Shown here piece after piece: positions 23,844-33,033 of a stretch of 64,000 bases of DNA. The notes under the pieces were generated by a model that saw only the letters and a list, made by a program, of their open reading frames with translations, had not been told where the DNA came from and made no database searches. The stretch comes from Pyrrhoderma lamaoense. Taxonomy: Eukaryota; Basidiomycota; Agaricomycetes; Hymenochaetales; Hymenochaetaceae. Within the stretch, counting starts at the first letter, position 1. Each line of letters starts with the position of its first letter. The stretch spans positions 186,001 through 250,000 of the forward strand of contig NBAZ01000001.1 of NCBI GenBank assembly GCA_002794735.1, read 5' to 3'. Made by a program: the position numbers and the translations under genes.

Positions 23844-24871
23844 TTACGGCATAAGCTTACGCCTTCCTTTATTGTCGATACAATTAAGGTCAAATATGAA
23901 TCCTGTGCTAGTACCCCATAAAGTCACTGAATTACCATGCTCTATTGAAGCCAATTGATATCTTTTCGTGCATCTTTCTACTGAATTTTTACGAAGTCGA
24001 AGACTTTGTAGCATGCTACGGATATCATCCTTTTCTGTATGAGTTCCATATATGAGAGGTATGTTGTTACTATCCTTCTTGACTCCTGTTCCTGCCCTGG
24101 TTTCTTTGTTTGTGAGTTTTTCCAATTGATTGGAGAGTTTTTGTATCTCTTCCTCGAGATGGCTCTTACAATCGAACGCGATTCCCATGAGTGCCCTATA
24201 TACTGCAATTTCTATAGTCTCTCCACTCCATGTACTTCTCACAGATTTCGTACCACGAAAAAACTGAAGTGTCTTAGTCGGTACTTTTTTATTTATCTCT
24301 GGCTTGATATTGCAATTTCTCAAAACATGAGGAAATCTGGAGTCTTTAACTTAACATACAAGATATGATCGTGAGCAACTGAAAAGCGTTAAAGTATTGC
24401 ACAATGCTTACTATAGCGTACTCGCACCCACGTATCCACTTTTCCATTCGATGTCTCGGTCACGGTGTCAACCTTGGTGTAAGATTATATTTCAGTAAAC
24501 TAAGAGAATATATACAACACTCAGAATTATCTCACATGTATACCTCCTTTCGCCAGTAGTTTACCTAGTTCGACTAAGGAGTTATTGGTGTTAGAGACTG
24601 ATTATTGGGAAAATAAAATTACAACTACAGTACCTTGCCATGTCGTTTTTAATCGCTCCTGTTTATCTAACAATGTTAGGTCCGGATCACTCTTTAGCTT
24701 TCGCAGCCGTAGTTGAGGGTGCGTTACTTCATTGTGTTGCTCTATTTCTCCACCCAGTCTTGTCCTCTTTTGCGGAGGCGGTCTAACGGTTGACCTAATC
24801 GGTGCAGGGGCACTTGAAGGTCTTGTCGTATTCATTGTTGATAACAAAGGGACTAGCTGTGAGACGGACAT
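23844..24871 (-). CDS. Tandem orphan family, copy 2
   Basis: Four exons (24871-24634, 24573-24536, 24472-24412, 24349-23844) encode 280 residues with phases 1-0-1. Exon 1 starts MSVSQLVPLLSTMN and is Pro/Arg/Ser-rich and probably disordered, ending ERLKTTWQ. The 38-base exon 2 encodes VELGKLLAKGGIH. Exon 3 is longer than in copies 3-4 (VDTVTETSNGKVDTWVRVRY). The last exon opens FPHVLRNCNIKPEINKKVP and has the core STWSGETIEIAVYRALMGIA, then a coiled coil (LEEEIQKLSNQLEKLTNKE, DIRSMLQSLRLRKNS) and the tail LWGTSTGFIFDLNC. All frames are open. The 5' flank is shared with copy 3. Function unknown; coiled-coil self-association is an inference. Confidence 0.7.
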
Positions 24872-24902
24872 TTTTGTAATAACACTGTCTTAGAGTCAGT
24901 GT

Positions 24903-24924
24903 ATTAGTATAAGGTTGACTTTGC
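24903..24924 (-). promoter_or_regulatory. Shared upstream motif, copy 2
   Basis: On the minus strand the motif is GCAAAGTCA, six variable bases, then TACTAAT. It starts 32 bases upstream of the copy 2 ATG and recurs at the same distance upstream of copies 3 and 4. Here it is preceded by gtaagt and followed by ctaag, so it could also be the branch-point region of a short 5' UTR intron. Confidence 0.4.
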
Positions 24925-24999
24925 ACTTACAATAAGGTTCACACTAGCAAGATGTTATTGGGATGCATATAGTAGGAATTTTTATTTAAAACTGCATTG

Positions 25000-25110
25000 C
25001 TGATACAGGTTAGTCAAAACTCGTTAATCAGAGAATTTTTCTTCCGTTTGTACTGACCCACGCCCACATGTTAATTAAAGCTTATCAACGATGCAAACTA
25101 GCTATAGAAC
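25000..25110. repeat. Duplicated 5' flank, unit upstream of copy 2
   Basis: This segment aligns by eye with 26735-26850, the flank of copy 3. Shared blocks include AATCAGAGA, an (A/T)TCCG-like pyrimidine block with TTG(T/C)ACTG, and AAAGCTTATC followed by GATGCAAA or GGTGCAAA and TAGC. It shows that copies 2 and 3 arose by duplication of a unit that included flanking DNA. Confidence 0.5.
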
Positions 25111-25493
25111 TCCGCATCGTATCTTCTTCAAACCATTGTGGAGAGTATATACTAAAGTCGGTAATATAGAAGTTTGTCCTGGGGAGCATAGCAAAGTTAA
25201 CCATTATGTACATGAGTCCTCTTCAATGAGTAACACATGAATACTGATTTCTTAGTATTTTCAAGAGTTTAAGTGTAGAAGCTAAGATATTACTGTAGTC
25301 ATCCCGGTTTTATGCCTTTTATACAATCTATAAGGCATATTATCAACCCATACTTCAGTTTTTCTTTACGTTGCGGCCTTGATTAGTATCATGATCTCTT
25401 TTTTCAGAAATCCAATAATTAATCAAAAAGTGGTGAATGGATTATACATTTAGTTTTTACAAACAGCTGGCTCATGGATCCTACTTCGAAGTG

Positions 25494-25511
25494 AATAATA
25501 ATAATAATAAA
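25494..25511. repeat. AAT microsatellite
   Basis: Short run of AAT/ATA triplets (about six units) in the spacer of the paralog array. Confidence 0.7.
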
Positions 25512-25632
25512 TGTGAACTTATGTCTGTCAACGACTCCAAAATTACTTACACTACTAGATACAACTTCAGGTCATGCATTGGTCTGCACCAGCGAAATTT
25601 CTTGTTCCACAACACCGTTTTACCTCTATACA

Positions 25633-26614
25633 TCATATTGCTATAGTAAAGTCGCATTCCATGCCAGTGCTCCATGAAGACGCCGAATTGCGAAGGTTCG
25701 TCATGGAACCACAGCATTCTTCTCTGAGCTTTTCGGCTGTTTGTCTGCTTGAATCAAGCTCTTTTATTTTACTATGGATCTCCCTCATTTCTGCACGGAC
25801 ATCTCTATCTAGGGAGGGTGTCGTAGTGTTTGCTATGTGTACTTTCTTATTTTTGAGTACGTTCAAACCATGATACTGTCTCAAAAGCTCTTTTTTCTCT
25901 GTCTCGAGATGTTGCATATAATCAAACGCGACCCCTATGAGTGCCCTGTATACTGCAACCTCTACCGTTTCTCCCACCCATGTACTCTGCACCTTTTTCG
26001 TGCTATGAAAAAGCGGAATTCTGCTTTTGCTTGGCAATTTAACATAAATATTGGGCCTGATATTGCAATTTTCCAAAAAGTGGGGAAAGTTGGGGCGATT
26101 AGCTTGATAACAAGTCATGAGCAGTCGAAGTAGCGAAAAAGTTTGAGTACACAGTGGCAGTGGAGCTTACCATAGGTGACCTTCTTTTCTGTTGTGTGGA
26201 CCTTAGTGATATGATATATATCAATAAAAAATTAAGAAAAGGAGCTATATAATGCTAAACTTACACATAAGCCACCGTCCTTCAACAATTTGCCTAACTC
26301 GACTTAGGAAAAAAACGGCATTAGATCGAATTTAGGAGACGGGCTAGTTTGACTACAGTACCTTGCCATTTAGCTCTTAATCGTTCCTGTTCATCTAATC
26401 TCTGTCGTCTCTCGGGAGTCACTCCCGGATTACTCCTCGGTTTCTGAAGCTGCAATTGAGATTGGGCTACTTCTTTGTGTTGTTCTACTCCTACACCCAG
26501 CCTTGTACTTCTCCGTGAGGGTGATCTACTGGATGACCGATCCGGTGCGGGGGTATTTGAAGGTTTTATCACATTCATTGTTGGTATCAAAGGGACTAGC
26601 TGTGAGACAGACAC
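25633..26614 (-). CDS. Tandem orphan family, copy 3
   Basis: Four exons (26614-26362, 26302-26265, 26201-26171, 26102-25633) encode 263 residues with phases 1-0-1. Exon 1 starts MSVSQLVPLIPTMN, nearly identical to copy 2 over the first 14 residues, then diverges in a Ser/Arg/Pro-rich stretch. The 38-base exon 2 encodes VELGKLLKDGGLC. The 31-base exon 3 encodes VHTTEKKVTY. The last exon begins NRPNFPHFLENCNIRPNIYV and carries the core STWVGETVEVAVYRALIGVA, then a coiled coil (YMQHLETEKKELLRQYHGL, REIHSKIKELDSSRQTAEKL) and the tail SSWSTGMECDFTIAI. Frames and splice sites are all intact. This is the best reference copy of the family. Confidence 0.7.
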
Positions 26615-26646
26615 CTTTGTGATATTGCCAGTCCTAGAGTCAGTGT

Positions 26647-26668
26647 ATTAGTACAAAATTGACTTTGC
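26647..26668 (-). promoter_or_regulatory. Shared upstream motif, copy 3
   Basis: GCAAAGTCA, six bases, TACTAAT on the minus strand, starting 33 bases upstream of the copy 3 ATG. It is the same element as upstream of copies 2 and 4. Confidence 0.4.
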
Positions 26669-26734
26669 ATCTCTCCCTAAGTTAGACGAAAGGTAAGTCT
26701 ACTGTATTTGGAAGGCAGTTCTCGTCTATGAAAT

Positions 26735-26850
26735 TACATTGCTAATATTTTACGGTTAAAGTTCATAAATCAGAGAGTTATCACTTCGATTTGCACTGTT
26801 CACTGTTTTCGCAATGATGAAAGCTTATCTATGGTGCAAATTAGCCTAAG
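26735..26850. repeat. Duplicated 5' flank, unit upstream of copy 3
   Basis: Partner of the segment at 25000-25110. AAATCAGAGAGTT, TTTGCACTG and GAAAGCTTATC with GGTGCAAATTAGC are the clearest shared blocks. Confidence 0.5.
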
Positions 26851-27119
26851 AAAGAGCCTTTGAAAAATATGGTTCTCACTTAATCGGACGAAGCATACTC
26901 ACTGATATAGAAAAGACTAGATTGTATGGATATGATCTCCTTATTTTCATGCGATAGGCGATTGCTATTTTCAAGAGTGTATTTGTATTTACATTCAGGC
27001 GGACAGTTTTACTTACAATAAAAAGATTATATATCGATTATATCAGTCACTTCCAAATTTCAACTTATTTCTCGTGATAAAAGAAGTGACCGGTTACATT
27101 TCGAAAGAATTGGTTAATT

Positions 27120-28013
27120 CTAATGAGAATTGATAACAAAGGGGACACCATCAGACCATAGGCTAGTACTGGTTGGTTGGTGATATTTTAACTGTAACTT
27201 TTCATAGGATGCTTTACGCCTTTCCGCATCTACCTTCTTCTCGTTAAGGAGACGAATGGTCTTTTCGGTTTCCTCCAATTTCGGCCCATCACGCGCTGCC
27301 CTCGTCTTCAATCCATTTAAAATGGAAATCTCGAATTCGATATGTTCTATGTATTTAGACGTGAGCCACAAAAGTGCTGCGTAAATAGCTGCTTCAACGT
27401 TTCTGCTGGTCCACTCTTTCCGAACTTTTGTTGTGCTTCGTAACGAGAGAATACCTCTCTTCTTTCTAATGGATTCTACCACAGGTATTGTATACTTACA
27501 TGCTCCAGTAAGATGTTCAAATCCAGGAGATCCGGCTTGAATAGTAGTTGATAGTTGATCATAAGTGTGGGGTCGAAGTTCCACTTTGAATGTCACTTAC
27601 TCAAGTATACTTTTTTCTCCGGCACTATAACCTTGATGGAACATATCAGAGTGTGAGACAAAGATGATGATACTTCGAGTTAACTTACACACAAGCCACC
27701 ATCCTTAAGAGTCTTACCAAGCTCCTCTGTATAAATGTTAGTTATTGAGACTTCTCTTCAGAATTTTAAACTATTCCGTACTAGACAAGATTCCCCGTAG
27801 CCTATTCCTTTCTTCGTTATCTTCATCACTTGATGGGAAGGTAACCTTCTGTTGATGAGGTTGAGGTTCCTTCGACTGTTTTTGACCACGCCGTATTACT
27901 TTCCTGAGAATCCCTGTCGTAGGAGATGTAGTTGGTCTGGATCTATTCTCTTCTAAAGGGACGACTGGTACTGGACGAAGTAAAGGTTGATATACCTCAT
28001 ATGTGTCTGGCAT
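27120..28013 (-). CDS. Tandem orphan family, copy 4
   Basis: Four exons (28013-27782, 27726-27689, 27631-27601, 27535-27120) encode 238 residues with the family phases 1-0-1. Exon 1 (MPDTYEVYQPLLRPVPVVP) has a different sequence from copies 2 and 3 but the same length class and a basic, disordered composition. The 38-base exon 2 encodes ELGKTLKDGGLC and the 31-base exon 3 VIVPEKKVYL. The last exon has SPGFEHLTGACKYTIP and the core KEWTSRNVEAAIYAALLWLT. A coiled coil follows (KLEETEKTIRLLNEKKVDAE), with the tail SLWSDGVPFVINSH. The tail pattern (hydrophobic, W, S/G, acidic) resembles the ends of copies 2 and 3. Function unknown. Confidence 0.65.
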
Positions 28014-28561
28014 ACTTCAAGTTTGGGTGAGCACCGACTCAAACCCATCAATTTAGTATGATTCTGACTTTGCTCGCGAGAGAATTGCAGAGAATAGTAT
28101 TCCAATTCACATTGAACACAAGAAGCGATTAAAGCTGCATTGACAAAGTAGATATCTAGAAAGCAGTAAATTAGAGAATCTCTTGTTTCCTTTGTTAGAT
28201 CTCGGACACGAAGTAGCTATAATTGACAGTTAACAGCAAGCGAGAAGTGAAGAACAGTGTGAATATATCTTCCTATCTCTTGAGTAGAATACTCTAGTAC
28301 TATGCGTCTCAGAGGTACACTAATAAATTTACCTTATATGGCGCCTTATTCACCATTTGCGTCAATTTAAAGGAAATTTACATGACGACACTTATTACAT
28401 AATTAATAGATCCACATGCCTTCTTTGAATTGCTCACTCACTGACAGGAATCATTACCACTATGACTAGTACTGATATGGTTACACATGAACTCTGAATC
28501 CCAACAACCTCTAGGACTGGCGCATGATACTATTCTATTCTGATCGTATTACACAAGTGGG
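28014..28561. other. Divergent promoter region between the array and the Rab-like gene
   Basis: The array copy 4 and the Rab-like gene are transcribed away from each other from this spacer. Apart from the motif at 28051-28073 I see nothing specific. Confidence 0.5.
28051..28073 (-). promoter_or_regulatory. Shared upstream motif, copy 4
   Basis: GCAAAGTCA, six bases, TACTAAAT on the minus strand, 38 bases upstream of the copy 4 ATG. Conservation of this element while exon 1 has diverged suggests a regulatory or splicing role. Confidence 0.35.
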
Positions 28562-30066
28562 ATGCGAACTATAAAGCTTGTCATAATTGGTGACTCCGGG
28601 GTCGGGAAAACAAGTTTCAGAACTCAGGTATGCTTCATTCAGCCTTTCACCCACCTTCCTTCGGTGGTGTTTAATAATGATCTAACATCTTATCTACTTA
28701 GTATGTATCAGGGAAGTTCTCTACCGCTTACCGCTCTACTATCGGAACAGACTTCATAACGAAGACATTGCCACATTATCAGAATCATGGAGAGATGGTA
28801 ACACTACAAATATGGGTATGTCTTTGAACTACCACGCTTCTTCGTCTCAAAGATATCAATACACTCATATACGCTTAGGATACTGCGGGCCAAGAAAGAT
28901 TTTCAGCACTGTCATCTGCGTATTTTCGAGGAGCTGACGCGGCATTACTAATGTTCGATATAAATCAACCAGAAACCCTTCATGGTCTGAAGAAATGGTG
29001 GGACGAATTCAAGGCTCATGCTCCAGTACCCGACGAAGAGGCTGGAGATTTCTGCTGTGTTGTCGTAGGAAACAAGATTGATCTGGCTCAGACTGACCTC
29101 CACTCGGGAGAAGAAGGAAACGAGGAGGCCGTGGCATCTTCATCTAGAGGGTCTGGAAGAAAGGTTTCGGAGGCTGATGCAGAGTTATTTCTTGAAGAGC
29201 TTATACCTTATTCGAATACATCTGTTTGGCCAGATATCGAAGAGGAGGACCCTTTTGTAGAAAACCCAATAGATGTTGTCCTCAGTGATCGTCATGCCGG
29301 CTTATACTCACGGCCAATCTCTGAATTTTCTCTGCGGACAGTACGAATGGATAATGAAGATATCAGAGAAGCTGAGGCTGAAGCACCGGATAGGACACGT
29401 TCGATTTCTATCCAGGGATGGAACAGTCCTATAAAGCGTGTAGACAAATCGCGCTCTTCTGAACGTTCTCTGTTTGGGGGTACTGTAACAACAGCCCGAA
29501 CCATGCAGACTATCTATCACACACCATCCTCTTCATTATTTGATAGTTTTGAGTCTGCACCTTCATCACCGTTTCATGAATCTATGGACTTACCTTCTTC
29601 CTATTCTGTTGGCCCTTCACCACCAGTCACCGCTGAAAGACATATATTAAGAAAACAACCATCCTCGTCTTCTTCATCTGCACCCACTATAACACCAAGC
29701 TTGTTCATACGTGAACAAGCATCATCATCTGCTGCCCCGACACCGCCTACACCCTCTGATATCAATGAATTCACACAATCCGACTTCCCATTCTCTTCTC
29801 GTTCTCATCGTCTTCCCCCTAGACCAGAACGCCGTCCACGACTCTTCCTTGCTAGTGCTAAAACAGGAGTAGGCGTTGAACCAATCTTTGAGTACATAGC
29901 TCGACGTGTTGCAATGCGTTGGACTTATGCAGAAGCCTTAGAGGATCGAGCTACATGTAGCCATGGAATAATGGATAACACCGTGCAACTTACTACGTCA
30001 AAAACCCGCGCGGCAAGTCTACGGGAGCGTTGGGCTGCGGGTAAGGGGTCATGTTGTGGGGCTTAG
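28562..30066 (+). CDS. Rab-family small GTPase with about 255-residue insertion
   Basis: Three exons (28562-28627, 28702-28815, 28879-30066) encode 455 residues, about twice the usual Rab size. The GTPase boxes are complete: P-loop GDSGVGKTSF (residues 10-19), switch I STIGTDF, DTAGQERF (61-68), NKID (125-128) and SAK (about 386-388). Between NKID and SAK lies an insertion of roughly 255 residues, mostly Ser/Pro-rich and acidic, where normal Rabs have about 25. The C-terminus GKGSCCGA has the double cysteine expected for geranylgeranylation. The first half resembles the Ypt7/Rab7-like group (MRTIKLVIIGDSGVGKTS), which acts in vacuole and late endosome fusion; assignment to Rab7 itself is uncertain. 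The frame is continuous through the insertion, so it is not an unspliced intron. Confidence 0.85.
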
Positions 30067-30752
30067 CAAGCATCAACTTGAGTGTGTCTTCGCCGTATGG
30101 TTCTTTGTTTATCTGTATTTTCCCGGATTATCGGATACCACAGTGTTTACACGTACTTATGTCTCTATTTATTCTATCTCTACGCTCTCCTAAATATTCT
30201 GGATATTTTTAGTACTGTGTTTCAGACTTTGCTCTTCTCTTCTACCAACAGATATTGTTATATTCCTTAGCTAAACATCAGTACATCAGCCCATGTTTCT
30301 TACTAGAAGTTATGACCAAATCATTAATCTTCCTTAAAATAATCAAAGTTATATGTATATCGGAAGTTCTTAATAACGTTTCACCTTTAGGCTACACGTA
30401 AGTCCATATGGAATGACGCTAGATCTCTCAAATTGTAAGGCATTAGTTGTAATTACTCACAATCTGAAACTAGAAAAGGGAGTTCGGCTTACAATTCGGC
30501 CGTCCGTACGGAAGGCCGCAAGCCCTATACCTCTTTCGACCGCGGCCTTGGAAACATACATCCGAACCGCCGCCTTTCGGGTCTCCGCAAACCAAGTTCA
30601 TATTTATGAGAGGCGCGGGAGGAATGTGTTCCTTTTCTCCTGATTCAAGTGGAAGGCCTTTGAAGCCCATCTTAAGTCTTGTTACTTTTTTTTGGCCTAC
30701 TCATATCCAGGCTATAAAGTATCAGTAACATACTTTGGCTTGACGGCAAAAA
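30067..30752. other. Spacer with local GC-rich palindrome
   Basis: The 3' flank of the Rab-like gene and promoter of the PIN-like carrier. A short GC-rich island at about 30480-30620 contains a 20-base palindrome. A minus-strand 66-codon open frame there (30670-30470) has no support as a gene. Confidence 0.45.
30498..30517. repeat. 20-base near-perfect palindrome
   Basis: GGCC, one base, TCCGTACGGA, one base, GGCC. It sits in a GC-rich patch of an otherwise AT-rich spacer, about 240 bases upstream of the PIN-like start. It could be a binding site for a dimeric zinc-cluster regulator (CCG...CGG half sites), which is speculation. Confidence 0.4.
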
Positions 30753-32551
30753 ATGACACAACTATCCATTGGTGCGCTTATTTGGATTTCTGTTCGCCCA
30801 CTTATATCCCGCCTGTGAGCAAAACCAATTCAATTGGAAGAAGGTTGGTTGGTATACTAAGGCTATTCATTCTGTAGCTGGCTTAGTGGGGCGTTTGGGT
30901 TCATAATTACGAAAGCAGACATTTTCTCTATTGCTGCTTCTCGAGGGACTGGACAAATCGTACTCAATGTAACGCTTCCATGTCTTATGTTTTCAAAAAT
31001 AGTGCCTGCTTTTACCCCTCAAAACATCAATAACCTCGGTGCGCAGGTTGCCTTAGCTAAGTAGACTGAATTACTTATTGATAGTTGTATCTAGGTGTTC
31101 TGGTTGCTGTTGCATTTATATATGAGGCTATTGGACTCTTTCTTGCATGGTCAACAAAATGGTTTTTCTGGATCCCGCATCGTTTCCGCTATGGTATTTT
31201 ATGTGCCGGAACTATATCCAATTACAGTGATATTCGTTAGTTTTCTGTTCTAGCCTAAAAGACACTTTTTTTCAATATTTACAAATATTTTTATTAGCTA
31301 CCGCCGTCATCACTAGCATAACTTCGAATATCCCATTCAACGCAGATACAGATCAGACTATCTCCGTTGCGTATGTTGCTGGTTTCATTCTTGTTTTCTT
31401 TGTGAGTCAATTTCAATTTATTTTTATCTTACTCCTCCTTTTTACTGACCTGTGAGATTGAAAGATCTCCCTTTTTCCATTAGGTGCCTATAAACTGGTA
31501 GAAATGGATTACGTGGGACCAAATGTCGAGGATGAAGATTTACGCATGTCTCCTGCAGCAAAGACGCAACAAAGTCTAGATAATGTAGCTAAGTTCCTAC
31601 GTAAAGTACCTTTGCCAGGAAGGGATCATGAAAGTGCACAAGATCCCGAAAAACAGATTACTGCCCACAAAAACTCGGAGCCTGAAACAGAAGAGAGTAC
31701 AACTCCTCAGCCAGTTACCCTTGAGCAACTCTCCGAGAAGGCGGATCATGAACGTCATGTCACTTTCTCTGCTGGTGACTCGACCGCAGCACCTACAGAA
31801 GTCGGTCCTTCACGAGGAGAATCAACTCAGGGTTCCCGGCCTTCTTCTCCTACCAAACCTTCTCTTTCTACCAAACCACCTCTTCGCTCGCGTGTACTTT
31901 CAATATCAAAAACGGCAGCTCGTTCACTATTATTACCTTGTTCTGTAACAATTGTCTTCAGTATTGTCATTGCAGTCGTCACACCCCTAAAAGCACTTTT
32001 CACACCTGTGGCAAATTCACCGATTCCGAATGCGCCGGATGGTCAACCACCCCTTGCTTTTATCCTAGATTGTGCTACCTTTGTTGGAGCTGCATCAGTC
32101 CCACTTGGTCTGATATGTCTGGGTTCTGCTGTCGCTCGAGTTCGGCTTCCACGACGTGGAGAATGGCAATTACTCCCACTTGGAGCTATTGCTTATTTTG
32201 CGCTAACGAAGATGGTATTACTGCCCATCCTTGGTGTGCTCATTATCCAAGGTTTAGTGCGTACAGGATTTATCGATGCAAACGACAAGGTCTTACGATT
32301 TGTCTGCATGTGAGTAGATGCTATTCCTGAAAACAACTATCATCGGGATTTTAGGCAGAGATACTCATGTTATTTTTTTCCTAAGGTTCATTTCCTGTGT
32401 ACCAACTGCAACATCACAAGTATATCTCACACAAGTTTACTCTGGGACTGGAGAAGCAGGTCCTTTACCCCTGTTCCTTGTCCCTCAGTACATCCTCATG
32501 TTCCTCACCATGACCATTCTCAACGCATACTCTTTATCGATCCTTTTCTAA
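30753..32551 (+). CDS. PIN-like auxin efflux carrier family transporter
   Basis: Six exons (30753-30814, 30887-31038, 31095-31235, 31298-31401, 31465-32309, 32386-32551) encode 489 residues with all phases consistent. The N-terminal bundle has MTQLSIGALIWISVRPLISR, GFIITKADIF, GQIVLNVTLPCLMFSKIVPA, GILCAGTISNYSDIPTAV and SVAYVAGFILVFFISLFPLG. A hydrophilic loop of about 150 residues follows, then a second helical bundle: SVTIVFSIVIAVVTPLKALF, FILDCATFVGAASVPLGLIC, LPLGAIAYFALTKMVLLPIL and FLVPQYILMFLTMTILNAYS. This is the fungal mem_trans/PIN-like family (ECM3 and related), probably in ER or plasma membrane; the substrate is unknown in fungi. Confidence 0.93.
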
Positions 32552-32741
32552 GCACTGTATAGTATGACTACATTGATATCTTCAATGACCATTAATCTAC
32601 GACTATAGACGTTCAACTTCGATTATTTCCTTCTTATAAAATTTTTATTGAAGACAAAGATGATAGATATATCACGGTATTTTATTTTTAAAGGTGTATG
32701 AAATACTTCCATCAATGTATCGTCCCCTGTAAAACCACAAG

Positions 32742-33033
32742 CTAATTGAAGTTTAAGCCACTGTTGTCATACATTTGACCTTTTCCAGAGGGACTGTTTA
32801 TGTTCCTTCTGGCAAAAAGCTACTTATTCTCAGTAAAAAAAATTGATTAAATCTAAAACCTCAATTAAACGTACTGATTCAAGAAACCCTGCCTCTTTCT
32901 TCGCCTGAGGCTTCTTAGGAGGCGCAGCCATTGTTGCTTTTGTTGGTGCTGCTACCGTCGCCGACGTTGGCGCTGCAGACTTTTTTTGATGAGGTGTAGC
33001 AGCAGTCGTTTTCTTTTCTGGTCCACTAGGCAT
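32742..33033 (-). CDS. Small Lys/Ala-rich two-exon protein
   Basis: Not recognised. Exons 33033-32875 and 32819-32742 (donor gtacgt, acceptor aagtag, phase 0) give 78 residues. It starts MPSGPEKKTTAATPHQKK and is rich in A, K, P and T. The second exon encodes LFARRNINSPSGKGQMYDNS and GLNFN. It is likely disordered and basic. Another tiny lysine-rich two-exon gene of nearly the same size lies at 34809-35077 on the same strand. Without expression data the call rests on splice consensus and an open frame only. Confidence 0.4.

Larger units (their letters stand above)
24872..25632. other. Spacer between array copies 2 and 3
   Basis: Contains the conserved upstream motif and duplicated flank of copy 2, and an AAT microsatellite near 25494. 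No additional gene is supported. Confidence 0.5.
26615..27119. other. Spacer between array copies 3 and 4
   Basis: Contains the conserved upstream motif and the duplicated flank of copy 3; no other gene seen. Confidence 0.5.

Noticed and set aside
21915..28013. Interpretation of the paralog array as a transposon
   Set aside because: No transposase, integrase or reverse transcriptase motifs, no terminal repeats, and retained introns argue against a mobile element as such.
30470..30670. 66-codon minus-strand open frame in a GC-rich patch
   Set aside because: It exists because of locally high GC; no family similarity.
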